A stretch of DNA of 64,000 nucleotides from Pseudomonas sp. GM48. GTDB taxonomy: Bacteria; Pseudomonadota; Gammaproteobacteria; Pseudomonadales; Pseudomonadaceae. Below the pieces are notes generated by a model. That model worked only from the letters and a program-made list of their open reading frames with translations. It was not told where the DNA came from and searched no databases. Below, piece by piece: positions 9,533 to 18,833 of the stretch. Positions within the stretch are counted from its first letter, which is position 1; each line of letters begins with the position of its first letter. The stretch spans positions 1 to 64,000 of the forward strand of contig NZ_AKJM01000123.1 in assembly GCF_000282335.1 (NCBI RefSeq), written 5' to 3'. The translations under genes and the position numbers were made by a program.

Positions 9533-10405
9533 ATGCCCTTGAATGAAATCCTGATTCACTATCCGCTGGCCTTTGTCCTTCTCGCAGGCATCACCGGCCT
9601 GCTGGTCGGCAGTTTCCTCAATGTCGTGATCTGGCGCCTGCCGAAAATGCTCGAACGCGACTGGCGTGAGCAGGCCCATGACATCCTCGGGCTGCCCGGC
9701 GAAACGCCGCTGCCGACCTACAACCTGATGCTGCCCCATTCCCAGTGCCCGCACTGCGGTCACCGGATCCGCGTCTGGGAAAACATCCCGCTGCTCAGTT
9801 ATGTGTTCTTGCGCGGGCGCTGTTCAGCCTGCGCGGCGGCGATCAGCCCGCGCTATCCGTTGACTGAATTGGCCTGCGGCCTGTTGTCGGCGTTTGTTGC
9901 CTGGCACTTCGGCTTCGGTTGGCCGGCCTGCCTGGTGCTGGTCTTGAGTTGGGGGTTGCTGGCGATGAGCCTGATCGACGCCGAACATCAAATATTGCCG
10001 GATGTCCTGGTGCTGCCACTGATCTGGCTGGGTTTGATCGTCAACAGTTTCGGCCTGTTCGTGTCGTTGCACGAGGCGCTGTGGGGGGCGATAGCCGGCT
10101 ACAGCGTGCTGTGGTCGGTGTTCTGGCTGTTCAAGCTGATCACCGGCAAGGACGGCATGGGTTACGGTGATTTCAAGCTGCTGGCGATGCTGGGCGCCTG
10201 GGGTGGCTGGCAGATTTTACCACTGACCATTCTGCTGTCCTCGCTGGTAGGGGCCATTATCGGGCTGATAACCCTGCGCTTGCGCCATGCAAAAACCTCG
10301 ACGCCGATCCCTTTCGGTCCCTATCTGGCTATTGCCGGCTGGATTGCCTTGCTCTGGGGTGGTCAAATAACCGACCTCTATTGGCAGTTTGTCGGTTTGA
10401 AATGA
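9533..10405 (+). CDS. pilD: Prepilin peptidase / N-methyltransferase PilD
   Basis: A 290-aa bifunctional membrane enzyme that cleaves the leader of type IV prepilins and type II pseudopilins and N-methylates the new terminus. The Cys4 motif (C72, C75, C97, C100) and the two catalytic aspartates, in [11 protein letters not shown] (D149) and GYGDFK (D213), are all present, so it should be active. Its substrates in this window are PilA, FimT, FimU, PilV, PilW, PilX and PilE. ATG 9533 follows the pilC stop directly, and its own stop overlaps coaE (ATGA). Confidence 0.95.
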   Translation: MPLNEILIHYPLAFVLLAGITGLLVGSFLNVVIWRLPKMLERDWREQAHDILGLPGETPLPTYNLMLPHSQCPHCGHRIRVWENIPLLSYVFLRGRCSACAAAISPRYPLTELACGLLSAFVAWHFGFGWPACLVLVLSWGLLAMSLIDAEHQILPDVLVLPLIWLGLIVNSFGLFVSLHEALWGAIAGYSVLWSVFWLFKLITGKDGMGYGDFKLLAMLGAWGGWQILPLTILLSSLVGAIIGLITLRLRHAKTSTPIPFGPYLAIAGWIALLWGGQITDLYWQFVGLK

Positions 10406-11025
10406 ATACCCCTGTGGAAAAACCCTGGATTCTCGGCCTGACCGGCGGCATCGGCAGCGGTAAAAGTGCGGCTGCCCAACACTTTATCGATCTGGGCGTG
10501 CATGTGGTCGACGCCGATCATGCCGCTCGCTGGGTAGTTGAACCTGGCCGCCCGGCACTGGCACAAATCGCCGAACACTTCGGTCCCGGTGTGTTGCAGA
10601 CCGACGGACAACTGGACCGCGCTGCGCTTCGCAAGCTGATCTTCGAAGTGCCTGAAGAACGCCGCTGGCTGGAGGCCCTCCTGCATCCACTGATCGGCGA
10701 GGAAATCGCTCATCACCTGGCGCTGGCAAAATCGCCTTATGCGATTCTGGTTTCACCGCTGCTGATCGAGTCCGGGCAATACGCCATGACCCAACGGGTG
10801 CTGGTGATCGATGCGCCCGAACAGTTGCAGATCGAACGTACCCTGCAACGTGACCAGACCAGCGAGCAGCAAGTCCAGGCGATCCTCAAGGCCCAGTCCA
10901 GCCGTCAGGATCGCGTGAGCCATGCCGACGACGTCGTGGTCAATGACCGCGACCTTGCCTGGCTGCACAGCGAGGTCGAACGCCTGCATCACTTTTATCT
11001 TTCTTTGCGTGGAGGCCAGTCATGA
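10402..11025 (+). CDS. coaE: Dephospho-CoA kinase
   Basis: A 207-aa kinase for the last step of coenzyme A synthesis. The P-loop [11 protein letters not shown] lies at residues 12-22, and the DADHAAR substrate-binding motif is near residues 36-42. The start overlaps the pilD stop (ATGA) and its stop overlaps yacG (ATGA). This pilD-coaE-yacG order is conserved in gammaproteobacteria and keeps these genes tied to pilus genes by transcription only. Confidence 0.96.
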   Translation: MNTPVEKPWILGLTGGIGSGKSAAAQHFIDLGVHVVDADHAARWVVEPGRPALAQIAEHFGPGVLQTDGQLDRAALRKLIFEVPEERRWLEALLHPLIGEEIAHHLALAKSPYAILVSPLLIESGQYAMTQRVLVIDAPEQLQIERTLQRDQTSEQQVQAILKAQSSRQDRVSHADDVVVNDRDLAWLHSEVERLHHFYLSLRGGQS

Positions 11026-11222
11026 GCCAACCAACAACCGTCGAATGCCCAACCTGCGGCGCCCCCGTGGAATGGACGAGCGAGAGCAAATACCGGCCAT
11101 TCTGCTCCGATCGCTGCAAACTGATTGACCTGGGCGCGTGGGCGTCCGAAGAACACAAGATTCCAGTGGCCCCCGATGCCGAGGATGAGATGTTCAGCGG
11201 CGACTTCGACCCGCGCCACTGA
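11022..11222 (+). CDS. yacG: DNA gyrase inhibitor YacG
   Basis: A 66-aa zinc-finger protein with Cys9, Cys12, Cys28 and Cys32 binding Zn, and an acidic C-terminal tail. YacG of E. coli binds GyrB and blocks gyrase. It is the last gene of the pilC operon, translationally coupled to coaE. Confidence 0.93.
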   Translation: MSQPTTVECPTCGAPVEWTSESKYRPFCSDRCKLIDLGAWASEEHKIPVAPDAEDEMFSGDFDPRH

Positions 11223-11257
11223 TCCATCGAGTGGACGATTCCAGGTTTTGATGTGGA

Positions 11258-11947
11258 TCAGGACTTGGGATCGTCGTCCTTCCAGGGAGCCGAGAGATAG
11301 CGTGTGCGGTTGAACGTCTCAAGCCACTCCGGACAAAACACGACCAGCGCACTGACGATCATGCCGTTGATAAACGCTTCGGGAAAAATGATCAGCCACA
11401 GATATCCGACAAAATCTTCCAGCCAGTACGGCATGGCAAAACGCTCGTCGAACCATAACAACCAAAGCGCCAGCAACAGGCACAGCAACGCCGACAGCGC
11501 CGCCGCAAAGAAGCCGGACACGAAGATATACACAAAGGGATTTCGCGGCTGAGCACGCTCCACCAGAATCGCGCAGCACTCGGTGACCAGCACCGGCAGC
11601 GCAATCAACAGCGCGCCATTGACCCCGACCGCCGCCAGGTCCTGTCGGCCGAGCAGCACCAGCCCCGTTTGTGCAACCAACCCGCCAACCAGCGCCAGCG
11701 GCCAGTCCAGCAGTAGCGTCACCGCTGTCATGCCGATGAAGTGGTACGACACGCCGGTATCAAAGTCACGCCGCACCAGCCACAACAGAAACAGCGCAAA
11801 CACCGTTCCAAACAGCAGATGCTGACGACGGCTGTCGGTAAACAGTTCAACCCACGGTGCGCGACAGATCGCCCAGATCAACACCGGCACATAGATCAGC
11901 CAGCCGACCGCAAGGGTTTGCGATGACAGCAACTCTGCACCGATCAT
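11258..11947 (-). CDS. Energy-coupling factor permease-like (CbiM family) membrane protein
   Basis: A 229-aa polytopic membrane protein with about six hydrophobic segments. HFIGMTAVTLLLDWPLALVGG and the C-terminal IIFPEAFINGMIVSALVVF resemble the CbiM/PF01891 metal-uptake family. No CbiN, CbiQ, CbiO or cobalamin genes are nearby, so it is a solo protein and its substrate is open. I prefer ATG 11947 (AAGGAG twelve bases upstream) over the TTG at 11977. Confidence 0.65.
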   Translation of the reverse strand: MIGAELLSSQTLAVGWLIYVPVLIWAICRAPWVELFTDSRRQHLLFGTVFALFLLWLVRRDFDTGVSYHFIGMTAVTLLLDWPLALVGGLVAQTGLVLLGRQDLAAVGVNGALLIALPVLVTECCAILVERAQPRNPFVYIFVSGFFAAALSALLCLLLALWLLWFDERFAMPYWLEDFVGYLWLIIFPEAFINGMIVSALVVFCPEWLETFNRTRYLSAPWKDDDPKS

Positions 11948-12018
11948 GGCTACGCGCGACTCCTTGGCGAAAGACAAACGACACTCAGTCTACACCGCCG
12001 CTCGCCTGCCCTTCGACT

Positions 12019-12951
12019 TCACGCCCAATGCCGCGGATCGTTCATCACCGCGTCATGGTCGGCAAACAGCTTCGGTAGCTCTGACTTGAGAAAGTCCACC
12101 CAGGTGCGCACCTTGGCATCGAGAAAGCGTCGCGAAGGATACAGCGCATACACATTGCGTTCGCGCAGGCGCCATGCAGGTAACACGCGCAGCAAAGTGC
12201 CGTCGCTCAAGGGCCGCGTCGCGGTGTAGAACGGCAGCAGGCTGATGCCCATGCCCGCCTCCGAAGCCTTGACCATCGACTCGGCAACATTGCACTGAAA
12301 GGTCTTGGCCGGGCTGACGGCGTGCTCGCCGTGCTCGTCCTGGAAAAGCCATTGATCGCTGTACAACGGGTCGAGCATGCGCAGGCATTGATGATCGCTC
12401 AGCGCCAGCGGCTGCTGCGGCACGCCCCGACGGTGCAGATAGTCCGGGGAGGCACAGGGCACGCTGTAGATTTGCCCGACGGCCTGCGCAACCATTTGCG
12501 AGTCGGCCAGTTCGGGAGCTATCGAAATCACCACATCGTGACCCTCCTCCAGCGGATCGGGATTGCGCTGCGACAAGGTCAGCTCGAACACCACATCGGG
12601 ATAAAGCTCGCTGTAGCGGGCGATCAACGGCGTAAGCAGCACACCCAGGCCGTTCATGCTGTGCACCCGCAGGCGTCCGGCCGGATTGATATGCGCGCCA
12701 CGGGCCTCGGCCGTTGCCTCATCCATGGCCTCGACGATTTGCCGGCTGCGCAGCAGGAAACGCTCGCCGGCGTCGGTCAGGCCCAAGCGCCGCGTGGTGC
12801 GTTGCAGCAGACGCGCCTGTACATGCTCCTCCAGATCCGCCACCAATCGGGATACCTGCGCGGTCGACAGATCCAGCGCATCGGCAGCCCCGGTGAAACT
12901 GGCGCAGTCCACCACCCGGATGAACACGCGCAAGTTGTTAAGCACATCCAT
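12019..12951 (-). CDS. LysR-family transcriptional regulator
   Basis: A 310-aa regulator with an N-terminal winged helix-turn-helix (residues 1-60, ASFTGAADALDLSTAQVSRLVADLE) and a LysR effector-binding domain (about 90-295). It belongs to the CrgA-like group by the LLQRTTRRLGLTDAGERF signature. It is transcribed away from a DUF2790 gene. Its target is not evident, though LysR proteins often control the divergent neighbour. Confidence 0.9.
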   Translation of the reverse strand: MDVLNNLRVFIRVVDCASFTGAADALDLSTAQVSRLVADLEEHVQARLLQRTTRRLGLTDAGERFLLRSRQIVEAMDEATAEARGAHINPAGRLRVHSMNGLGVLLTPLIARYSELYPDVVFELTLSQRNPDPLEEGHDVVISIAPELADSQMVAQAVGQIYSVPCASPDYLHRRGVPQQPLALSDHQCLRMLDPLYSDQWLFQDEHGEHAVSPAKTFQCNVAESMVKASEAGMGISLLPFYTATRPLSDGTLLRVLPAWRLRERNVYALYPSRRFLDAKVRTWVDFLKSELPKLFADHDAVMNDPRHWA

Positions 12952-13072
12952 AAGCCCCCCTCGGGCGATAACTGTTACGTTTTATGTAAGGCTGCATCCG
13001 GCGTTCGCCCCTTTATCCATCGGTGGCAAAGACTAAAATTCAAACATCAAAACCGACACGGAGCACGCCAAC

Positions 13073-13315
13073 ATGAAAACGTTGATCAGCCTGTTGCTGA
13101 CCGTCATCGCCACCTCGGCCATGGCCGCTGGCAACGAGCCCCTCGCAGTCCTGTACAACCCGGCGCAGCCACTGGACATCGCCAGCGTGGTTTCTGTGTC
13201 GAACACCGCGACCGCGTGCGGGGTTGTCCCGGCAACCATGGTGTATGTCGATCATCAGGGCCAGACCCACCGCGTGACCTACGACGTCATCGGTGATTGC
13301 ACCAGCGACCTGTGA
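13073..13315 (+). CDS. DUF2790 domain-containing small secreted protein
   Basis: An 80-aa protein with a signal peptide (MKTLISLLLTVIATSAMAA) and a small mature domain with two Cys (TACGVVP and GDCTSDL), probably disulfide-linked in the periplasm. The DUF2790 family is largely confined to Pseudomonas, and its members are often induced by copper or stress. Function is unknown. It is divergent from the LysR gene and ends 8 bases from the convergent porin gene. Confidence 0.8.
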   Translation: MKTLISLLLTVIATSAMAAGNEPLAVLYNPAQPLDIASVVSVSNTATACGVVPATMVYVDHQGQTHRVTYDVIGDCTSDL

Positions 13316-13323
13316 TCAGTGGC

Positions 13324-14592
13324 TCATAGCAAGGTCCACGTGTAGCTGAGGATCAAGCGGTTCTCGTCGATATCACTGCGGTAGTTTGAACGTGCCATCG
13401 CATTGCGCACGCGAACGCCCAAACCTTTGAGGCTGCCGCTCTGCAGCACATAGCCGATGTCCAGGTCACGCTCGCGATCCTTGCCTTCAAAGCCCTTGCC
13501 GGTATCGACATTGTTGCCGCTGATGTAGCGCACCGTACTGGTCAGCCCCGGTACGCCGAGCGCCGCGAAGTCGTAGTCGTAGCGCGCCTGCCAGGAACGT
13601 TCATCGGTGAAGGCGAACTCATAGGTCGGCACTTCGTTGCCCAGCGGCGAGATGTTGGCAAACACCCGTGGGAATGCACTGTCACCGAACATGCCCTGAT
13701 AGCCGACGTAAAACGTATGGCCGCCACGCTTGGCCGACAGCAACGAGAAGAACGCCTGGTTGTCGATGTTGCCCAGCAGTTTTTTTCCGTCCTCGCGCGA
13801 ATTGTAGTAACCGAGGTTGGCGCCGAGGATCCAGTCGCCCACCGGCTCACTGTGTTTTAAACCCAGAAAACGCTGGTTGTAGATATCTTCCAGTTGCCCG
13901 TACCAGGCGCTGACCGAGCTGCGCTTGTCGTTGAAGGCATAATCAGCGCCGGCAAAATTGAATCCGTCACTGCTGACCTGGCGCTGCGGCACGTGCCCCA
14001 GCATCGCTTGCATCTTTTCGTCGCCTGCCTCGTTGCGCAGGCTGGTTGAACTCAAGTGACCGCCCTGCACCGTCAGGCCATTGATCTCGCTGGAGGTGAT
14101 GCTTGCGCCCTGATAACTCGGCGGCAGCAGGCGAATATCGCTGAACGCCAACACCGGCAGATTGGGTTGCAGCTCACCGACTTTGAGTTCGGTTTTGGAG
14201 TAGCGCATCTTCAACGCGCCTTCCAGACGGCTGTAGTTGTCCGCCGCGCGGCCGTCGTCCTGCACCGGCAGCAAACCGGTATTGGTCCGGTCCGGGGCGC
14301 TGTCGAGCTTGAGGCCGAGCAAGCCGATGACATCCACCCCAAACCCGACGGTGCCCTGGGTGTATCCGGACTTCACGTTGAGAATGAAACCCTGGGCCCA
14401 CTCTTCAGCCTTCGATTGCTGGTTGGCGCCAACGATGTCGGAATAGTCGCGGCTGAAGTAGTAATTGCGCGCCTGCAACGTCGCGGTGGTGTCTTCGACA
14501 AAGCCGGTTTCAGCCGCCATCGCACCCGTGGAAAAACCCGAGACGACAGCCAGGGACAACGCCGAACCGGTTGTTGGGAGAATCTGTTTCAT
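13324..14592 (-). CDS. benF: OprD-family outer-membrane porin, probable benzoate porin
   Basis: A 422-aa OprD-type porin. It has a signal peptide ending around AMAAE, an 18-strand barrel pattern and a C-terminal aromatic-rich strand ending [10 protein letters not shown]. OprD members admit small carboxylates. Position directly after benE and benK, in the benK-benE-benF order of Pseudomonas benzoate operons, supports a BenF-like aromatic acid porin. Sequence alone cannot separate BenF from other OprD subfamilies. Confidence 0.75.
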   Translation of the reverse strand: MKQILPTTGSALSLAVVSGFSTGAMAAETGFVEDTTATLQARNYYFSRDYSDIVGANQQSKAEEWAQGFILNVKSGYTQGTVGFGVDVIGLLGLKLDSAPDRTNTGLLPVQDDGRAADNYSRLEGALKMRYSKTELKVGELQPNLPVLAFSDIRLLPPSYQGASITSSEINGLTVQGGHLSSTSLRNEAGDEKMQAMLGHVPQRQVSSDGFNFAGADYAFNDKRSSVSAWYGQLEDIYNQRFLGLKHSEPVGDWILGANLGYYNSREDGKKLLGNIDNQAFFSLLSAKRGGHTFYVGYQGMFGDSAFPRVFANISPLGNEVPTYEFAFTDERSWQARYDYDFAALGVPGLTSTVRYISGNNVDTGKGFEGKDRERDLDIGYVLQSGSLKGLGVRVRNAMARSNYRSDIDENRLILSYTWTLL

Positions 14593-14608
14593 CGTTTTTC
14601 TCTTATTG

Positions 14609-15829
14609 TTATTGATCGACTGGTTGAAGAACTTCAGTTGCAGAGGATTTGCGACGGGGAACGGGACGACGGACGCTCAACAGCACATGGGTGACCATGC
14701 CGAAAATCAGCCCCCAGAATGCCGCGGACAAACCGAACAACGACATGCCCGAAGCCGTGACCAGAAAGGTCACCAGCGCGGCTTCGCGATCGCTCGGCAC
14801 CGCCATTGCGCCCGTCAACGCGCCGGCAATGGCGGCGAACAAGGCCAGCCCGGCCAACGCCGCGATCAACTCTTTGGGGAACGCTGAAAACAGCGAGACC
14901 AGCGTGGCGCCGAAGATTCCCAACAGCAGGTAACACAGGCCGCCGACGACCCCGGCCACGTAGCGTTTGCGAGGATCTTCGTGGGATTCACGACCGGTGC
15001 AGATCGCCGCGGTGATCGCCGCCAGATTCAGTCCATGGCAACCAAACGGCGCCAGCAGTGCGGTGCCCAGCGCGCTGCTGGCGATGATCGGGCTCGCCGG
15101 CGTCGGATAACCGCTGGCGCGCAGCACCGCCATGCCGGGCACGAACTGACCGGTCAGCGCCACCATCACCAGCGGCAGGGCGATGTTCAGGATCGCACCC
15201 AGGCTGAACTCGGGCGTGATCCACACCGGCGTGGCCAGGCCGATCACCAGCGCTTCACGATGCAAATCACCGGTGAACGCGGCAATCGAACACCCCACCA
15301 GCAGCACCATCATCACCGCATAACGCGGCACCACCCGCTTGCAGATCAGGTAGCTGGCAAACATCGCCAGGACCAGCACCGGCTTGTGCTGCATCGACAC
15401 GAACAAACCGGTGCCGAAACTGAACAGGATCCCCGCCAGCATCGCCGCCGCGATGGCAGCGGGCAGCTTGCTGATGATCCGGTCGAAAGCGCCTGAGATG
15501 CCAACCAGGAAAATGATCAGGCTGCTGACCAGATAAGCCCCCACCGCCTCTGCCAAGGAGATGTCCGGCAACAGCGTCACCAGCAACGCCGAGCCCGGCG
15601 CCGACCAGGCGATGATCACCGGAACGCGGTAGCGCAGGCTCAAACCGATACCGAGCACGGCGCTGCCAATGGAGATCGCCCAGATCCAGGACGACAACAC
15701 TTCCCGCGAAAGATGCGCCGCTTCTGCCGCCTGAAAGATGATCACCAAAGGGCCAGCGTAGGAAATCACCGTGGCAATGAATCCAGCCACGGCGGCTGAC
15801 AGCGAGAAGTCCTGGAAAAACGCTTTCAT
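14609..15829 (-). CDS. benE: Benzoate/H+ symporter BenE family transporter
   Basis: A 406-aa polytopic inner-membrane protein of the BenE family, with the family segments [47 protein letters not shown] and a Pro/Arg-rich C-terminal tail. It imports benzoate with protons. It starts 3 bases after benK and ends 16 bases before the porin gene, so the three are one transport operon. Confidence 0.9.
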   Translation of the reverse strand: MKAFFQDFSLSAAVAGFIATVISYAGPLVIIFQAAEAAHLSREVLSSWIWAISIGSAVLGIGLSLRYRVPVIIAWSAPGSALLVTLLPDISLAEAVGAYLVSSLIIFLVGISGAFDRIISKLPAAIAAAMLAGILFSFGTGLFVSMQHKPVLVLAMFASYLICKRVVPRYAVMMVLLVGCSIAAFTGDLHREALVIGLATPVWITPEFSLGAILNIALPLVMVALTGQFVPGMAVLRASGYPTPASPIIASSALGTALLAPFGCHGLNLAAITAAICTGRESHEDPRKRYVAGVVGGLCYLLLGIFGATLVSLFSAFPKELIAALAGLALFAAIAGALTGAMAVPSDREAALVTFLVTASGMSLFGLSAAFWGLIFGMVTHVLLSVRRPVPRRKSSATEVLQPVDQ

Positions 15830-15832
15830 GAC

Positions 15833-17176
15833 TCAGGCACCGGTCGCTGACAACGCTGGGTTGACGCCAGCAGCGCTGCGTCGGCTGCTGACGGCGAACA
15901 CGGTCATGGCCAGGGCCGCCACCGCACCGGGCAAGGCAAACGCCATGAAGTTCAGTTGCAGGGGCAAGCTGATCCCGAGCAAGGCACCACCCAGCAGTGG
16001 ACCGACGATGGCCCCGTTGCGCCCGATGCCCGAAGCCCAACCCAGACCGGTAGAACGAATCGTCATGGAATAAAACTGCGCGGCGCAGGCGTACAAAAGA
16101 ATCTGCGAGCCAATGGTGGTGGCACCCGCAATGGCGATCAGCAGGTACAACACCGGCGTCGGGCTGTTGAAGCCCAACAGGGTTATCGACACCGCCGCCA
16201 TGGCGAAAAACACCGCCAGCACTTTCGGCAGATTGAGTTTGTCGCCCAGCACCCCGCCACCGACCGCGCCGAAGATCGCCCCGAAGTTCAACACCAGCAG
16301 GAACGACAGGCTCGAACCCAGGCTGTAACCGGCATTGGCCATCAGTTTCGGCAGCCAGGAACTCAGCGCGTACACCATCAACAGGCAGCAGAAAAACGTC
16401 AGCCACAGCATCAGCGTGCGCAGTGCACGGCCTTCACGGAACAACTGCAACACCGGGGTGCCCGTGCCTTTCACTTCGGCCATGTGCAATTGATCAGACA
16501 CTTGCGCGACGTAGGCCGGATCGATGCGCTGAAGAATATTGCGCGCTTCTTCATGACGTCCCTGACGCAACATGAAGCCCACCGATTCGGGCAGGAAATA
16601 CATGATCAGCGGCAACAACAGCAACGGCAGGACCGCCACGTAAAACACCGACTGCCAACCGAAACCCGGGATCAGCACAATGCCCAGCCCGGCGGACAGC
16701 ATGCCGCCCACCGAATAACCGCTGAACATGATCGCGACCAGAGTGCTGCGGATTTTTTTCGGCGCGTACTCGTTCATCAGTGCCACGACGTTAGGCATCA
16801 CGCCGCCAATGCCGAGCCCGGCAATGAAGCGACAAAGGCCGAACTCGGTCGGGTTGCGGGCGAAACCATTGAGCACGGTGAAGCCACTGAAAAGCATCAC
16901 GCAGATCGTGATGGCTTTTTTACGGCCGATCCTGTCCGACAGCGGACCAAAGAACAGCGCGCCGAACATCATGCCGAACAGTGCATAACTGCCCAGTGCA
17001 CCGGCCTGCAGAGGACTGAGCCCCCACTCTTTCATCAGCATCGGCAAGACCACGCCGTAGATCACCAGATCGTAACCGTCGAAGATGATGATCAGGGCAC
17101 ACCAGAACAGCACCATCCAGTGAAAACGGTTGAAGCGAGCGTTGTCGATAACCTCATGTACGTCGATCTTGCGCAT
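15833..17176 (-). CDS. benK: MFS aromatic acid:H+ symporter, BenK-like
   Basis: A 447-aa twelve-helix MFS transporter of the AAHS family (BenK/PcaK). Signatures include DGYDLVIYGVVLP in helix 1 (the acidic residue is critical in PcaK), GPLSDRIGRKKAI in the loop between helices 2 and 3, and GLGIGGVMPNVVALMNEYAP. It is first in the benKEF operon. No benABCD or catBCA genes occur on either side, unlike the classic cluster. The start ATG 17176 has AAGAGATAG upstream. Confidence 0.88.
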   Translation of the reverse strand: MRKIDVHEVIDNARFNRFHWMVLFWCALIIIFDGYDLVIYGVVLPMLMKEWGLSPLQAGALGSYALFGMMFGALFFGPLSDRIGRKKAITICVMLFSGFTVLNGFARNPTEFGLCRFIAGLGIGGVMPNVVALMNEYAPKKIRSTLVAIMFSGYSVGGMLSAGLGIVLIPGFGWQSVFYVAVLPLLLLPLIMYFLPESVGFMLRQGRHEEARNILQRIDPAYVAQVSDQLHMAEVKGTGTPVLQLFREGRALRTLMLWLTFFCCLLMVYALSSWLPKLMANAGYSLGSSLSFLLVLNFGAIFGAVGGGVLGDKLNLPKVLAVFFAMAAVSITLLGFNSPTPVLYLLIAIAGATTIGSQILLYACAAQFYSMTIRSTGLGWASGIGRNGAIVGPLLGGALLGISLPLQLNFMAFALPGAVAALAMTVFAVSSRRSAAGVNPALSATGA

Positions 17177-17395
17177 GGCATCTATCTCTTGTTGTTGTTT
17201 TTTTAGAGCGGCGGTAACACGGCTTACGTCCGTACAGCCGAGGGTAGAGCCGCCCGATACGTGGCAATAGCCAGTGAGCGCAGATCACTATCCATTTTGT
17301 GCAGGGCCCTGAAACGGGCATGGGAACGGAAGGCTTGGAGCCACTCCGACAAATTGTCTTCTTTGCGATCACATTTGAACGCTAAGCTTGGGCCT

Positions 17396-18022
17396 ATGGA
17401 TGACTCAGATTATTTACGCCTGCTGACCATCGCGGCTGAGCAGGCCAACGCGTTCCTGTCCAATGCCCGCAAATGGGAGCGTGAGCGTTGGGTTTGCCAG
17501 CGCCTGCTGCAAGGCTTGAACATTCCCTATCGCGCCGATGAGTTCGCCCCCGCCGGGGAGCCGCCGGATGTGTTGTTTCGCGATGCCAGTTTCGAGGTGT
17601 TCTTCGTGCTCGACGAGGGCCGGCGACTCAACGATGAATGGCGCGACGAACTGCAACGCCGACGCAGTGCGTTTTCCCTGAGCCAACTGGTGCGCCGCGA
17701 GGCCAAGCCACGACGTATCCCTGCCAATGAGTTTTTGCTGCGATTGGCGCCGACCTTGCGCAAAAAAGCGCACAACTACAAAGAACGCGGCATGGATCTG
17801 GGTGAGCTGGATATCATTGCCTTCGCCAGCCTCAAACGCGAAGTGCTGGACCTCAACAGCCATTTCCCGCCGCCGACCGAATACCTGCGCCAGGGCTGGC
17901 GTTCGCTGTCATTGGTTGGGCCGACATTCGCCCGCGTGCTGTTCGCTCACCCGGATGCGCCGGACTTCTTGCGCAGCAACCTGGGGCGCAGCATTGTGTT
18001 CGACGTCGGGATCAGCCTGTGA
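17396..18022 (+). CDS. DUF1780 domain-containing protein
   Basis: A 208-aa soluble, charged protein of the pseudomonad DUF1780 family with no signal peptide. The fold is related to nuclease-like domains in structural classifications, but no catalytic motif is obvious to me. The frame is open back to 17261, and MDDSDYLRLLTIAAEQANAF marks the natural start at 17396. The stop overlaps the start of the MOSC gene (GTGA), so they are co-translated. Confidence 0.75.
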   Translation: MDDSDYLRLLTIAAEQANAFLSNARKWERERWVCQRLLQGLNIPYRADEFAPAGEPPDVLFRDASFEVFFVLDEGRRLNDEWRDELQRRRSAFSLSQLVRREAKPRRIPANEFLLRLAPTLRKKAHNYKERGMDLGELDIIAFASLKREVLDLNSHFPPPTEYLRQGWRSLSLVGPTFARVLFAHPDAPDFLRSNLGRSIVFDVGISL

Positions 18023-18546
18023 GCCCGCTGCAGGAGCTGATCGTCGAGGTGCCGCAACAAGGTCGTGTACGCTGGATCGGCGTGCGCCCGCAATCACGTT
18101 CGACGATGCTTGAACTCGATGCCGTGGAAGCGCGCCTGGAGGCCGGCCTGACCGGCGACCACGCCCGCCCCGGCGTGTGCAATGCGCGGCAGGTCACGCT
18201 GATTCAGTGGGAGCACCTGGCTGTGATCAGCTCGCTGATGGGGCGTGCGCACGATCATCCGGTCCGGCCTGAAGATCTGCGGCGCAATCTCGTTATCAGT
18301 GGCATCAATCTGTTCAGCCTCAAGGGCCGCCGCTTCCGGATCGGCCAGGCAATATTCGAAACCACCGGCTGGTGCCAGCCCTGCGCGCGCCTGGAAAGCA
18401 ACCTGGGCATCGGCACCTTTCAGGCCGTGCGCGGACATGGCGGAATCACTGCCCGGGTGTTACAAAGCGGGATCATTCGCCTGGACGACATCGTAAGCGT
18501 CGAACCCATTGCGGACAGCGGCTATGCTGCGTTCAACCCAGGGTAA
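18019..18546 (+). CDS. MOSC domain-containing protein
   Basis: A 175-aa MOSC-domain protein. MOSC is the C-terminal sulfur-carrying domain of molybdenum cofactor sulfurases, also found alone in YiiM and YuaD. The conserved Cys lies in TGWCQPCARLE, with RRNLVISGINL upstream. It starts at GTG 18019, overlapping the DUF1780 stop. The substrate is unknown. Confidence 0.85.
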   Translation: MSPLQELIVEVPQQGRVRWIGVRPQSRSTMLELDAVEARLEAGLTGDHARPGVCNARQVTLIQWEHLAVISSLMGRAHDHPVRPEDLRRNLVISGINLFSLKGRRFRIGQAIFETTGWCQPCARLESNLGIGTFQAVRGHGGITARVLQSGIIRLDDIVSVEPIADSGYAAFNPG

Positions 18547-18599
18547 AAACACTGTAGCTTCTACACATTCAGCAACGTCTACCCCTGACGAGGCCCGAT

Positions 18600-18773
18600 A
18601 TGACCAGCCGCCTGAACCCCGACGACCAAAAGCATGTCGAAGAGTACCTGCAGTTGTCCCAGCACCAAGTCGAGCGCCGGCCTTTCCGGCCGTGGATGCT
18701 CCTTGTACTGGTATTGGCAGTGACCATTGGTCTGGGCCTGTTGAGCCGACTTATCAGTTACCTGACGCTATGA
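18600..18773 (+). CDS. DUF3094 family small membrane protein
   Basis: A 57-aa protein, MTSRLNPDDQKHVEEYL... with a charged N-terminal half and one C-terminal transmembrane helix (MLLVLVLAVTIGLGLLSRL). This matches the DUF3094 family, which in pseudomonads sits directly upstream of a type II NADH dehydrogenase, as here (61 bases). Such a tail-anchored partner could help attach the dehydrogenase to the membrane, but that is inference. The start ATG 18600 has ACGAGG nearby. Confidence 0.75.
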   Translation: MTSRLNPDDQKHVEEYLQLSQHQVERRPFRPWMLLVLVLAVTIGLGLLSRLISYLTL

Positions 18774-18833
18774 GCTGCCTTGCGCTCGCTCGGGTAATTG
18801 CACCGATTTCTTTTAGCCTTGCGAGATATCCCC

